Below, in pieces: positions 14,401-30,006 of a DNA stretch of 62,043 nt; position 1 is the first letter of the stretch, and each line of letters opens with the position of its first letter. The notes below the pieces were generated by a model. It ran no database searches. It worked only from the letters and a program-made list of their open reading frames with translations, and was not told the origin of the DNA. A program made the translations under genes and the position numbers. The stretch is from Hyphochytrium catenoides (taxonomy: Eukaryota > Sar > Hyphochytriomycetes > Hyphochytriales > Hyphochytriaceae), in contig FLMG01004102.1 of NCBI GenBank assembly GCA_900088475.1, positions 1-62,043 of the forward strand, given 5' to 3'.

Positions 14401-17400
14401 CGGCTTCGATTTACTCAGATACTGGATGCAAACTTGAATCTTGAGCCACCTATCTGCGTGACTTAACCCGGGCTGCAGTCTATCTCTGGCAGAACCCGTG
14501 ACTCCAGAAGTGGAACGTCGTGAGCTTTGGAGACTGACAAATGAGCTTATAGAACTGGAGCTCCGGAGGCTTGAGAATGCAGTGCAGCTAGGTCAGCAGT
14601 AGATTAATCATCTTTCCTGACCGCCAGCCAGCCCCATTTTCTTTTGACCCTCTCCTTTGTCCTTGCAGGCACGACGATGCGCCAAAGAGGGCTGCAGGAT
14701 GTTTCTGCTCATCATCAGAAGGTTGGGTACCTTAGGGAGAAGCTGCAGGTTCTGGTACGTATGAAGTCACTGGAAGAGGGCTTCTCTCTCGCTCCGTGTC
14801 TTCGGGCCTTGGTAGACTTGACTTGACTACCTACATCTGCTGTGAATAACAGATTGATAGACAAGAAGACGAGTTCTGTAGCTTTTATGACGCTTGCCAA
14901 CGACGCTCCGCGGGTGATGGCGAAGTTCTAGGAAGCCAAAGTAATAGGATACGAGATACTGCTAGGCGTACTGCGGCAGCTCAAGATGGGAAGCTGGGAG
15001 AAGAAGACCTTCCAGCTATGATGGAGCTGGAAAAGTATTTCCAGCAGTTGAAGCGAAGGTATCGAATGGTGAAGAGGAACCCTGTCGCGTTCCGGCTGCA
15101 GGTAAGTCTCCATAGCTGTATACAGGAGAAGTGCCCTTGGTCTGAAGAGATTCTGTCTGTGAATATACGTCGTCAAAAGGAGAGCAGAGGAGATGACATG
15201 GCAAGGCATATAGAGCAGATGACTCACCTCAGGCTGAATACTCTCATATATGAGCTAAAGCGCCAGGCAGTTCTTCATGCGGTACTATAGTTCGCCACTC
15301 GTCTGCCTTCTCATGCTGTCCTTCAACTACTTATAGATGGGCTGTTGCGACCGAAAGTTCTTCCAAATGCTATGTGTTCAGCCCTTAGCTTGCAGCTTTA
15401 TCTCCGGGGACTAACGTCTCTATTCACTATGCCGGCAGCAAGAACTGGACCAGGCATCCTTTAGTTCCCGACGGCGGCTACTCTCAATACTATATCAGAA
15501 AATTGACGCTCTACATGCGGCTAAAGATGTTTCGGCATCTGTTTCAGGGGTATGGGTCTTGACGTCACTTTACTCTTGACCACGGCTGATATGTCCGTTG
15601 GCTCTTCAAACGGGATGGCGTTTGACCTAGATGCAATCAAAGTCTTCTCAGAAGAACCAACATCTTACCTGGCGTGGCTTGTGGGGTCATCTTCAGCGGT
15701 TTCTAGAAGAGGAGATGCCTAGCTTCAGTGCCAAGGATCTAGCGACAGAGCTGATTAGACACTGGGTGCAACAGCTCTCAGCCACAACACAAAGGCAAGA
15801 AGAACTGGGAAACAAGGAAGCCATTCCTAGCAAAGATGATCCAACACGAATCGTCAATCGCCCATCGATTGCCTTGGAGGAATACTATTACATGGCAAAG
15901 GAGAGGAAGCTCCGCATCAACCAGGTAGGCGCTGTAACCTACGTCAACGACCAACCCGCAAGGCACAGTGTTGCCAGCGTAGACATCTCTAATCTCACAT
16001 TCTCTCCCTAAACTCGCCTCTCCAACTTGCATGTCGGCCTCCAAGCCTCTAATGACGTGCTTCTTTCCTGTCCTTTTCGAAACGTAGCTCCTAAGAGCTC
16101 GAGGTCTAAGAATCTCGGATTATGAGAATGCTGCTCCCTACCTGCTCTACGTGACTCAAGGTTCGATAGACCTGCAAATCGCACTCGACAAGCTAATAAC
16201 AGGTAAGGCCGGGCAGGCTGAGATTTCGGTGCTCAAGGACCCAACCCATCAAGATTACGTTGGTACCACCATCCCGCGGTGTATGAAAGACTCTCAGATA
16301 CGTGGAGACATTGAGGCAGGTCAAATGGTAGCACGACTTAGCCAGCTAATGAAGGAGTTTGAAGGGGAATCACAACAGCCTCTTGACTGGGCACAATTGA
16401 GGGAAAGCGTTCTGCAAGGTCATCGGTCAGTAGCTGGCGAGGGCACTGAGAAGCAGGGAAAAGTAGCGATGGTGTCCGGGGCACCGTTGTCGTCACTGGA
16501 TGTCTCTATCTTTAGCTCCTCCTCCCTGTGGGACACGACAGCGGCAGAAGATCTAGTTGCAGTTGATGGAGACCTGTGTAAGGTAGGACCGAGAAGGCCA
16601 TGATGGATGAGTGCAACGTTGGGACTGCATTTCCAGTTATTTACCGCAACAAAACGTAGAGACTCAACGTTCTCCATACTCCACAATCCATTGCAGGATA
16701 CAAGGACAGGGAAGGAGACCAGCCCAGATCATGAAAGAGGCAGAGGTAGATCCTCAACTTGTTTTCTCAGACCGTGGCCTTTGAGCTTAAGCCTCTCTTC
16801 CAGGTCTTGTTTTCTCGCTGTGTCAGCGCTTCATACGGTACGTACGTTATCTTCTCTTGGCGTTCCTTTGCTTAGGAGACCGTACCATGGTCCAGGTTCT
16901 TCTGCGAGTTCTTGACCCCCTCAGTGATAGACTGAGGTGTGCTATACTTTGCGACATAAACTCTTTCCCGCTATCCTTTGCTGATTCTTGGCCTACATGC
17001 GTAGGCTTGTCTTTGTTTTTTAGTCTTTCACTTCTCATCTTCTTGCTAGCTTCGGCGCCGAAGCAACAGTGACTGTAGGAACCTTACGACGCGCCATAAT
17101 CACCCGACAGAAGAGGGAAGCCAGAAAGAAAGCTCTAGATAGTCTAATATTTGCAGCGGCGGATGAGGTCGCACTCGGAGAAGTATCCGGCATGACCGAT
17201 AAAGGGGAGCAATCTGATCAATCTCAAGCTGGGTTGAGTGCCAATTTGTGCAAAGCTCCAACTGAGTTCATCCCTCGTTGCGCGGATCTTTCCTCGTATC
17301 GGGCCTTTGTTCTGCACGGAGTGTATAAGCCCGCAAGTAGCGAAGGCGGCTCGAAGGAAAGACGGAGACCTCATGCTCGCACAAGCGAGAAAAAAAAGGC

Positions 17401-19603
17401 AGGAAGCAGCCAATCAACCTCTGAGGATCAAGTGGGAAGTCTGACTATTGAAGATTCCGAGCTTCCAAAGAATGGGAAGAAAACTAACGAAGAACAGGGC
17501 CCGGAGGACCACTTTATGACTGAGGCCTTGCAGGACTTGGTTACCAGCAGCATCCTAAGACTCATACCTCATTTGGAGAAAAACGAAAAGGCGGGCCAGA
17601 CTACAGATCCAGCCCAGAACGCTCTCAAAGTAAAACGTCGCCCTTGTGCAAGTAGAAGTCTACCAGGGTTACCTTCTGAGCTACAGGAGCTGTTCTCCCG
17701 AGCGTCGAGTTCCTCAACCCTTACTAGAGAGGCAGAAGACGAGATCAAGAGTCTATTGCAGCAGAACTTAGCCTTAATAAACGCACACTATGGCAAGGAA
17801 GGTGGCACGGCTCTTCATTACGCCGTCAAGGTAAGGATATGAACCTGAAGATGGTCGTAGCGCTGGTTGGTTGTTGATCACACCTTCCTTAGGGACTTCC
17901 CGTGATAATTTTTTACCTATTTGCTGATGCAAATCTTCTAGTTGTTTCTGGCTCTGGGCGTTGGCTTGGCGCGGCTCTTTCAATCACTAAAGCTCTACAG
18001 TTTCAATGTACAGAACTTGTGCGCTTGCTTCTGGCTCTAGGAGCTGATCGCTCCGCATTAGACTTTAGACAAAATCCCCCTGGCGCATACACCCAGGACC
18101 CCAAGATGCTTTGTTTGCTCGCCGGTAAGCCAAGTGATGGGTCTTTAGATGCGAACAGCAGGTAGAGATTTGGAACCCATAGTACCGTAGGTTGCCCAGA
18201 TCCGAAAACTTATTGAGGGCGATGAGCAAGAGGCTGCTAACCGATACGAACCTAGAGTGAGATCACAAGAAGTTTCCTCTGTGGTTGCCTCGGGAAAATG
18301 TGGCTCGATCCATCGATTGACTGCCTTATTATATTTTTCTAAAGGTGCTGGGCATGGGCGGAGGATGCCAAAGCTACGACAAAATGAGCGCAGACTTCAA
18401 TCGGAGGTAGGAATCATTGGTATAATAGATAAGTCGTAGACAACGACCGAGGAGTCGCTGTTGCAAAGCCAGATGATTGTTAAGCCGCTCCTGAACTCCT
18501 TCTGTCGCTATGTGCCGTTTCTCTGCTAGGTCTGCTGGTTGGTCAAACTTCTCATCAATGGCAGCACAACAGCTGCCGCACCCTTATCCATCGCTGGCAC
18601 AGCGCTCCGGTGTGACATACAGAGAAAGGAGCTCCTGGTGCAACTCGAAGGTGATTGGTGCTTCGCCATGCCTTCTGCCCATAACAGAGTCGCTGCCTCT
18701 TATATCATCTTTTCCATTGTTAGCTATGGTTTACTAGTTTAGCCCGCGGTCTCACTGTAATCTTCAGGTGGCACCCAAGATCTCAACGATCCGGATTCAG
18801 GGAGCGACAGGTTAAAAATACGCTGTCGAGGGGAGCGATTACAGCCGGAGGAAGGAGATAGGTTATGCGTCCTTGTGACATCTCTATGTCCGAAAAGGAG
18901 GACGGTATTCACTCTGTCAACTAGCACTGAACGCTTTGCAGGACAAGAGGAATTTGCTTTTGATAAAATTGCTCTCTGGCTTCCAATCCGGCATTGCAAA
19001 GAGATTGAAAGGCTGGACTCCTGCTCCTTCGGTCTACTACAGCATGTCAGCTGCCTTTTTCAAGGGGAAAAGCAGCAGCACTGCGTCATAGTCAATCCTG
19101 AGCAACATGAGCTCGAGGTAGCAAGGCCAGTTTGCCAGGCGAGCGGCTCGAACCAGCAAGACGATAAAGATGTTGCTTTTACAGCAAACGATGGTGACTG
19201 TTCTGCCCCAAACCCGCAGCTGGTAATCGTCGACGGGGAGAAGATAGTTGAAGAAGACAGGGGCAACATGAGGGCCTCACCTCAACCACCGCTTCGGATA
19301 ATTTTGGGCCTTCAAACGTCTCTAGAACCACCGTTGGTATTGAGGGTGGCACAACATGGAGCAGGGGAGGATTGCAATACCTTGCAAAGAAAAGGATCGC
19401 CAACTGCAGAAGAAACCGATATTGAAAGGCTCATCCTACACCTTGTCAACAATCTTAGTGACCCAATAGAGCGCAGCAAGGCATGGTCTTTTTCTTCAGC
19501 CGTTAAGGATCTTGATAGTGAAACATGTCTAGACCTTGTCAGAGGACAGCTCTGCCGGTTCCAGTTGACCGAGGATGAGCAAAGAAAAGATGGAGCACAT
19601 TAG
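11418..19603 (+). CDS. large C2-like / coiled-coil / ankyrin-like protein
   Basis: About 22-24 exons read in phase from ATG 11418 to the stop at 19601-19603, giving roughly 2,000 aa. Exon 1 is 11418-11592 and exon 2 is 11651-12243. The N-terminal third is beta-rich with C2-like strands (GRLNIDLLSVEELDL; later LWIAIKRGVGLG; SFYLFLYDQRADSSLLLASS; RIEVSFLFLPPGD at about 13670-13710). The middle (14230-16600) is alpha-helical and charged, e.g. RRELWRLTNELIELELRRL and MMELEKYFQQLKRRY, consistent with coiled coils. Ankyrin-like pieces lie at about 17800-18720 (GTALHYAVK, TELVRLLLALGADRS, WLVKLLINGS). The last exon is long and acidic. The combination recalls ciliary or centrosomal scaffolds, but that is inference; I cannot name an orthologue. 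Exon joins near 16690-17060 and 18125-18440 are the least certain, and two genes remain possible. Confidence 0.65.
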
Positions 19604-19775
19604 GGACAAGTGTACATTTTTACAATGGCTGCTTGCTCCAGGCTCTCCTACACGTTATGTGTAAGTACCAGCTGGTGGAACCGGACAACTCTATCTCAGC
19701 TGCGTCATGCACCTAGAGCTTGGTTAACTGATAAATTATGACAAACCTCAATAACACACTTTTCCACTATTGCGC

Positions 19776-20869
19776 TTACTCCTCTTTCAAGGGCACATGC
19801 GACAAAGTAGTTCGGAGTTCATCGTAAGCTGTTCGCTGCGTCACTTGGGTACTCTTAAGCCTCTCAATCAACCGAGCTTCCTCGGCCTCAAGCTCTGCTA
19901 TTTTTCTCTCTACTAAGGCCTTCCGCTCCTGTTCTTCTTGAACCCTCTTGGCGTGCTGAGCCCTCAATTGCTCCTGGTGAGCTTTCTAATAAGCGAACGA
20001 GAGAGGTGAGCCGGAAGTTATCGTCATGGTGTTGCAGGTGCTGACCTTCTGCGCCTCTCTACGCGCTTTCTTCAACTCTTCTTCTCTTCTGATCTTCTCC
20101 GTCTTCTCCCTTTTCAGGTCTTCTTCTTTCTTCTTTTCGCGCAGCAGTACTTGACGTTGCATCTAAACACCAGGAAGTAGAAATGGCTTAGGGAGGCAGA
20201 GCTGGGGGATGTACCGCATTCCCTACCCCTTGTTTCTCCTTGGCCTGCTTTGCTTGATGCTTCTTCTGATCAGCGAGCCATTGCTTTCGATCCTATAGTT
20301 TAGAGTGTAAGCCAATCAAAAAGGTTATCTGGGGATAGAAGGGAGATCATTTACCAGCACTTTCTTCTCCAGACTCTGTTTAAACTCGAGATTCTGTGCT
20401 ACTTCCGCCTTGATCTGCATAGTTTTTGCCTGAGAAAGCTGCTCTCTAGCTTGGTGATGATCAACGTTGCGCTTTTTTGCAGTCTCAATCTCTTTCACTC
20501 GCTTTTTCGTCTCTTCAACCTTCTTCAACGCTTTACTCTCCTCTTTCTGCAATGAACAGCGTCAGTCAAAAGTGAGCAAGGTCCAGCGCCAAATCTCCGA
20601 CGTACTTTCAAGTGCTTCAGTCTATTCATTAAAAGCAAGACGTCTTGCTCCATTTTCTTTCTTTCATTTTTGGCCTCAAGAAGCTCAGGGCTTCTAGCTG
20701 AAGAGCCTCCGCTGCGCGACCGTGCTCGGGCACTTCCCAAACTGCCGGATAGGCGAGGCTTTGGAGCCTCATCTTTACTTCCCGCCGACCGATCAGGAGT
20801 ATTCGTCTCCAGCTGCGGCTCTTCATTCTTCGTGGTGGAGACAGTAAGAGTTGGGTTATCTGCCTCCAT
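19776..20869 (-). CDS. conserved coiled-coil protein, probably cytoskeletal
   Basis: Five exons with GT-AG introns start at 20869 and stop at 19776. The N-terminal about 60 aa are acidic then Ser/Arg-rich (ARARSRSGGSSARSP) and likely disordered. Nearly all the rest is highly charged heptad-like helix: ERKKMEQDVLLLMNRLK, then KALKKVEETKKRVKEIE, KQWLADQKKHQAKQ, KEEDLKREKTEKIRREEE and finally EEARLIERLKSTQ with AYDELR near the end. The closing helix resembles conserved coiled-coil proteins seen widely in flagellates, but I cannot give a name. It sits tail-to-tail with the C2/ankyrin gene (172 nt apart). Confidence 0.75.
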
Positions 20870-21400
20870 CTGCTCGGTAGGAGTCCCTCCTCTACCCTAA
20901 TCACATCCAGATAAGTCCTCCACCAGTTCTCTAGCCTAGTATGACCGTCTCTGATCGCCTTCTTTGAAGCAAAAGGAGCTTCATGAGCTCATCGCGCGGG
21001 TGGCGTGACAGCATGTACCGATGGCATCAGTCGGATGGCTCTGTTACGTTCACCAAGAGAAGGATCAACCGCGATGCGGCGTGAGGATTAGTCTGTTTAC
21101 CCTCATCAAGTGACAACCTACGCTTCTCCTTGTCTAGTCAGCGAGTAACGGACGTCTAGGGAGGATTCTGATCATTGAAAGCTTCCACCTTACTTTTCCT
21201 TAATTCTCAATTACTGTCAGTCATTTAGAATACACGTGACCAATGACTCTAGTATGAGAGATATGTACAACAAACCACTCTGCATTCTCAACCTCCGGAA
21301 GAAATAATTCGTAACAAAAGAAACAAAACCTCGAGACTCAATCACTGAAGAACGAGATGTTGGTCCTTGACACCAATCCTAGTCTATGTGCCGCGAAGCC
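20870..21400. other. intergenic, no recognised gene
   Basis: This stretch contains the 5' flank of the coiled-coil gene and the 3' flank of the RecQ gene. No coding signal or repeat was found. Confidence 0.5.
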
Positions 21401-24293
<2,893 letters not shown>

Positions 24294-24717
24294 CTTATCA
24301 GCCTCTCCCTGTTAGCTATCAGAGCAGCTGTCCTGATAAAGGCCAAACCTATGGGGAGGCGACGGCCTTGCAAGCGGCAGAGTTAGCTGCTGCTTGAGAT
24401 CCAAGAAGACGTTATCCCAGCAGCCTTCATTGATCCTGATGATTCTGATGGACGGAAAACTCGGAGGGGAACTCTGAGGAAACTAGTACTGTAACTATTG
24501 TAGCCAGTTGTATCACATCAGAACATCAGAACAGCATCTGTAGGTGGATTGACAGTAGGAACTATGAGTATCTGTTTATAATCCTTCTTCATCAGCACCT
24601 CGAGAGGCACGCTACCCCTCTAAATAACTGTATAGACGACAGTACATGGACTATGGTTGAGATCCATCTTCTGTCAGCTCGACAACGGACTTTAGACAGA
24701 TGTGAAAGATGTAGCTC
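24294..24717. other. intergenic, no recognised gene
   Basis: This 424-nt spacer lies between the RecQ start and the end of the SFI1/SAM gene on the same strand. It holds the RecQ promoter and the neighbour's 3' flank. Nothing else is seen. Confidence 0.5.
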
Positions 24718-27700
24718 TCACAGCGAAAGTCGTTGCTTAGCTGCCGCGATGGCCCCTAAAATAGATCTTCTCTGCAACAACACATCATCTTTAGGAGGAG
24801 TCGCGTTCCTGCTCGCATCAGGTGCATCAGCGATATCCTCATTTCCGAACCCGAGGTTAGCTGTCGCTTTGGTCCCTGGAACTTGGGTGACAAGCTGCAG
24901 TTGACTCTCCAGCATTCGCAAGCGATCGCTGTATAAGCGAAAGAAGAAGGCCAGGAAAGACTCAAAGGTCACGACCTCTCTAGGGCAAATCTTACGAGCG
25001 ACCTTTCGCCTATACTCACGAGAGACAGGCTATAAGAGACCAGCAGCCAGAGACTGATTATGGGAATATACATAACGTACATTATTCTTGGAGGGATTCC
25101 AAAGCTTAGCTTCTCAAGAGACTCTTCGACGGCTTTCAACGTAAGTTCTTCAGCCTTATCGTGGACATCTCGAAATGCATCAAAAAGTTGATCGATAGAG
25201 AGGCCGCTGGAGTCTACAATGTCACAAAGACGCATTAATCCGAATCTGAGTGCCTTTGCTTCACTAGCCAGCTCCCGGGCTGACCCTAGTGCTTTGTCAG
25301 CATCCAACTGGTCGATCTGGGAGGTCAATCTTATCGTATTGGATATCCGGATCCGTGCTACAAGCCTCTGTTGGCGTATCTTCTTTCTTAGGGCCACAGG
25401 TAGAGCCTTCACTTTGGAGCGGTACATGGTCCTGAGTATTTCCGAGCTGTCGATGCTTAGCTCAAAGGGCATGACTGTTTGAAAAAATAGTTTTTAGAGA
25501 ACATGACATCATAACACTATGAATAAATTCATGATACCCTACCTCCTAGTGGCAGAGGCTGGTTCTCAGCTTCTAGGTCAGCACTTTGGTCCATGGCCCT
25601 CACCAAAGTCAAGATCTTTTGACGGTGCAATCTGGACATCACGCGCAGTTCGTCTCTCAGCTTGCGATCCGTGAACTCAAGTAACTTCGATCCTGTAATG
25701 TTGAGCTCTTTGACCCTCCGACCTACTTCTGGCATGCCCATTCGTATATGGAACCAGGCCGAAACATCCTCTGCCGTGCAGTTTACAATGTCTGCTCTTT
25801 TCATGCCCATGAGATCTGGTGCTTTTCCAACCTGAGGAGCCTTAAATGCATAAGAGGAATAAAGGAGAGTGTAAATGGCGAAGTGGTCTGTAGCAAAAGC
25901 GCAGAACAAAACAGAGTGATGAATAGCTGAAGCAGTTAGAGAACGGGCGGAGAATTCTGGCCTAGCAAAGATGCTCAAAGGATGTACCTTTCAAAAGAAG
26001 CGGATGACCTCTTACCTCTTTCATTTGACTTGATCTTCCTAGAGCTTCAAGAGCGCTAAAGAAAAATGCTCGGTTTTCAGAAGATTTGAATAAAAGTGGG
26101 TAGTTTGGAGCCAAAGCTAGACCCAGAGGTCCTTTCAGTTCCTCCGCGGTAATGGCCCACAATTGACCTCCTGATACACGGCAGTTGATGGCTTTGTCAG
26201 GAGCCAAGGAGAACAAGGAAGTGATCCACCTCCCAACCTCCGTAGTTGTCCACTCTCTAAGAAGATGCTCCTGTTTGGCGGGAGAGGAATCACTCTTCAG
26301 TAATGCTGCCACCATTTGAACATTTGTCGCCACGCCCATATCAACAGAGTCTGAATCATTCCGCCTGAGAGAGTTACCCTCTGGTCTCAACACTTGAAGA
26401 GATTGTACTGGATTGACTAACTCCCCGCCATCAGGGGGATTATGGGATGAAAGCTCCTTCGAGCTGAGCTGAAACTGCTTCCAAGCAAAGAAGATGAGCC
26501 GAGCCAGCTTTTGCCTTGATCTTTGTGGGTTGTGGAAGGCAAAAGGCTGACGTAAGAAAGACCGTGGACTGTAAAAAAGGCGGGAATAGACTTACCTGTT
26601 TTGAATTGCTGTCACACGCTTTCTTACTACCGTTTCCTCCCGCCAGCGCCTGAAGGAATAGGCGAGGCTTTCCCCTCGTTGTGCCTGAACATCTGCCTTC
26701 CAGCGGGTCACGTAGCTTCTTGTCACATATGTTGCAACTCGGATGCCAACTCTTAGGAGCAAATCTCTGCAAGATTTTCTAGCTAAAGCATTCCCACGAA
26801 GCCGTCTCAAGATCATCCTCTTAACGTTACTATTTGCCTTCTCATGTTTGGCTTTCTTCTTTTTGCTCCATTCCGCGTGGTCCTTAACCCTCTGGAAGAG
26901 CTGCCGTCTGTAGGATGTCAGCGCCCTGAGAGACATCTTTCGAACCTTTTGCTGCAACTGGAAGTAATTGGTCCACCTATTAAAGCAGCTTTTCTGGTGC
27001 TTTCCAACTGCTGTAACGTACATCTGTTTGGCCCTCTTCATCCTTGTGACATACCTTAGCCAATTCTGGAAATATCTGAAGAGCAAAATTAGACGTAGTG
27101 ACATGGCCAAACTTGAATGGCTTCCCTACCTGACAATCCGCCTATCGTATGCTCTTCTGCTCTGCTTTCTCACCCTTACCGTCAACAGGACTTTGCGCTT
27201 CCAAGTCTCAAAGGTTTTAACCATCAGCCGCATGCGTTCCTGGGTTTTCTCTAGTTCTATTTCAGCGAATACGTCTTCAAACTTGTCGCAGAGAGCATTG
27301 CTTCTCTTGGCGTGTTCATTTAGGAATGCCATGGCCTCATCGCAGAGATTCATCACCCTGACAACATCAGCTGGTCCCTCTGTGACAGTCTTGGGTATGT
27401 TGGTTGGCACAAGATCTATTCCTGGAGCACAGGGAGACGTAAGACACTATAATCCTCAACAGTTGGAGTCTCTAAACTTGCCATGGTGCCTCTGGCCAAT
27501 ACCCTGGCTGGCAGCAGTTCCCAATTCTCTCGTGGTGCTCTGTTTCAGAGGCAAGTTAGTCTGAGGGAAAATAATGCGAAGGACTGCATCAAAGTGTCTT
27601 ACTTGCTCCCTGGCATTTTCAGTTTCACCTGAAGATCCGTCAATGGCTTGGACGAGAGGTTCTTGATTTATCTCAGCACCGCTGCCAGGCGTTGAGATCC

Positions 27701-27803
27701 CAGTGTCCAAGTGCACTGCCGTGACTAACGGTGAGGTTGAAGGTGGTTCTGACGTAGAAACTTTCGCTGCATTTGACACTGAAGTTAAGTCTCTCACAGC
27801 CAT
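24718..27803 (-). CDS. SFI1-repeat protein with tandem SAM-like domains
   Basis: Eight exons in transcript order: 27603-27803, 27503-27539, 27130-27421, 26596-27075, 26016-26568, 25543-25840, 25081-25474, 24718-25009. They total 2547 nt, 848 aa, and phases agree everywhere. Residues about 100-370 carry spaced aromatic helices typical of SFI1 centrin-binding repeats (TFETWKRKV, YFQNWLRYVTRMK, CFNRWTNYFQL, SYVTRWKADV, FFAWKQF). Residues about 410-505 look like a SAM domain (WTTTEVGRWITSL) and about 545-610 are a clearer one (TAEDVSAWFHIRM to RQKILTLVRAM). The C-terminal about 230 aa are helical. SFI1 proteins bind centrin at basal bodies or spindle poles; a SAM pair could oligomerise it there. 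Role inferred from domains only. Confidence 0.8.
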
Positions 27804-28976
27804 ATTAGATGTCTTTTGTATGCGAGACCAACCAACCTCGGTCCTGGGCCTGCTCAGAGTTCCGAGTTTCCATTTTGTTGAGACTATTGGAGGATACTGC
27901 AGTTGGGCCCGTTAATTCTGGGGCACGAACAGAAGCACTATCCGTATTGCGGCTCATTGCTGAGTTTAAGGGTGGTCCTGACTATTCTGTCCTTCTGTCA
28001 TTGTGCCGTGGGCAGGATATCTTGAAGGACTTTCTACCGCAATGATCCAGGGTTCCGTATTCGCGTTTATTGCACAACTCGTGGTCGATCCTTACCCATC
28101 TCGTCCGGTCTGCTATAGCGCACAACCCCCTCCTAACCTCTTTATTACTCGCCAGCACCGCGTTGTAGAGCACTGCTCAACGGACAAAGACTTTGAGACA
28201 AGCAGGATGTTTGACTTCCCTCGAACGACGTTGACTTAAGAGTCCATGGCCGAGTTAGCATCAATCATTGATTAAGACAAACGTCAAGCTCATGGTCCCA
28301 GTGGTCCTTTTGGTTCAGTAGCTACCTACATCCACTGCATGCCCTACGGCATGCTACAAAGACATCTGTGGATGAGCAGTATAAGGACTATGGGTGGAGG
28401 TGTAAGAGGGAGCACTTGGATGACGATGATGGGCAATCGCAAGGTGCGAACTCACTCAGGACCCAGTTCGCACCAATCCATAACGGACTTGAAACACTTC
28501 AACACTTCAACTGCACTATCAAAGATAGAAATGCTGTATATCCTCAATATATCTTTCGTGGTCAGCTCCAGGGGGAGGCGTGTCTACTTGCCCCACCCTT
28601 TCTCTCACTTTGCCCACCCACGTNNNNNNNNNNNNNNNNNNNNNNNNNNNNNNNNNNNNNNNNNNNNNNNNNNNNNNNNNNNNNNNNNNNNNNNNNNNNN
28701 NNNNNNNNNNNNNNNNNNNNNNNCTCTCTTGCCCCACTTCAAACATAGACTGATACTCGGAGACCAAGGTAAGAAGCTTCTTTAGGGGTGGAGAAGCTAT
28801 GATCTAAAACCGGACTAAGAGCTGCTGCTGTAATACGTCAAGTTCTGTTTGAGGAGGGCCTTAACTTCCAGTGTCGTTAACTTACACCAATAGCATTCTC
28901 GGCTTTCATTTGCGTTGGACCTGATCACTTTGTCTTGGACCTTGGTAGGCCCAGCTCGGTCCAAGAACATACAAAC
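27804..28976. other. intergenic region around the assembly gap
   Basis: No coding segment could be supported on either side of the N run. Open frames that cross the Ns are artefacts. The right part is the eS28 promoter region. Confidence 0.5.
28624..28723. other. assembly gap (100 N)
   Basis: Exactly 100 unspecified bases, the usual placeholder for a scaffold join of unknown length. True distance between flanks is therefore unknown. Confidence 0.99.
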
Positions 28977-29174
28977 ATGGAGCAGCCCTTCAAGCTTGCA
29001 AGAGTCACCAAGGTTTTGGGACGTACCGGCAACACCGGTAACGTGACCCAGGTCAGAGTGGAGTTCATCCAGGAGCAGAACCGTTCTATCATCCGGAACG
29101 TCAAGGGCCCAGTTCGTGAAGGGGATATCCTCTGCCTTCTGGAGTGGGAACGCGAGGCTCGCCGCCTGCGGTAA
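28977..29174 (+). CDS. RPS28: 40S ribosomal protein eS28
   Basis: A single uninterrupted exon encodes 65 aa, the normal size of eS28. The start ATG 28977 gives [18 protein letters not shown], followed by the family signature VRVEF and the C-terminal block [17 protein letters not shown]. eS28 sits near the mRNA exit channel of the small subunit in the cytosol. An in-frame stretch continues upstream to 28935 (MDLGRPSSV...), but the conserved length and sequence select the inner ATG. It is the only clearly intronless gene in the window, as far as the coding region shows. Confidence 0.97.
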   Translation: MEQPFKLARVTKVLGRTGNTGNVTQVRVEFIQEQNRSIIRNVKGPVREGDILCLLEWEREARRLR

Positions 29175-30006
29175 ATATCCCGCTGCTATGGATGGACAAG
29201 TTTGTTGCAGAGCATGACTGCAGAATGGAGTGGAGTGTAGGGAGGGTTAACACTCAAACATGCCCGAGTCTCAGTCTTTAGGTGACTACGAAGGTTCTTC
29301 TTATGCAATAAATAGCTGTGAGATGGACCTTGTACAGCTTGAAAAGAAAGGTGAAGGCCAGCTGCACCAATCAGGTCCACACTGTACCACTCAAGTCCTT
29401 ATATTGCTACTCATTGCCAACGAAAGAAGTAACCTCCGCTTGCCGGAAAGTGGGAGAACTGAGAGTTAAAGACGTCAGAACTAATGACTATCATCACCCT
29501 CGATTGCGGTGGAAGTGAGTGAGAGGCATGAGAATGAGAGTCACCCGGGTCCAGGATTGCTTCTTAAGGAGACGACCCCCTATCAGCTCCATGCCCCTTG
29601 ACCGAAGAGTGTGAGAAGCTGTAACGTCTCTTGACGGAAGAGAGTGAGAAGAACTTATTATGCGGTCAAAAGTCATTGGTTGACGAGCGGCTCATGCGTA
29701 TGCAGGTAGCAGGGGTACAATAACAATATCTCTGTCCACTGTCAACCAGATCTGGCGCGTCTCTCTTCGTCGGCCAGGTGGGGTACAAAGAGGCTTAACT
29801 TTGTCAAAGCAAGATTTTGAGGAAGACTACGCTGATGTTAACGAAATTGACACAAAATTCTTTTCTTGCACACGACGATCTGGTCAGCGCATCGTGTAAT
29901 GAAGGAAAAGCAGTATGATGTTGGGGAATGAGCAACCATGGGAGCACTCGGTTATGGATATGTTCTTCCTAGAATACAGAAGCAGGTATAATGGAGCCAC
30001 TCCTAC
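29175..30006. other. intergenic, no recognised gene
   Basis: Contains a short imperfect direct repeat (core GAAGAG..GTGAGAAG) at about 29599-29652. No coding signal. It lies between the convergent 3' ends of eS28 and NF-YB. Confidence 0.45.

Noticed and set aside
25020-25080. Apparent membrane helix (PIISLWLLVSYSLSL) in the SFI1/SAM gene
   Set aside because: It falls in a GT-AG intron (25010-25080). Removing it restores phase to the last exon, so the protein has no such segment.
26968-27564. 198-aa plus-strand hydrophobic frame
   Set aside because: Antisense to well-supported SFI1/SAM exons; hydrophobicity comes from reading Lys/Arg/Glu codons backwards.
28339-28785. Open frames crossing the N run
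   Set aside because: The Ns carry no information and the flanks show no conserved protein.
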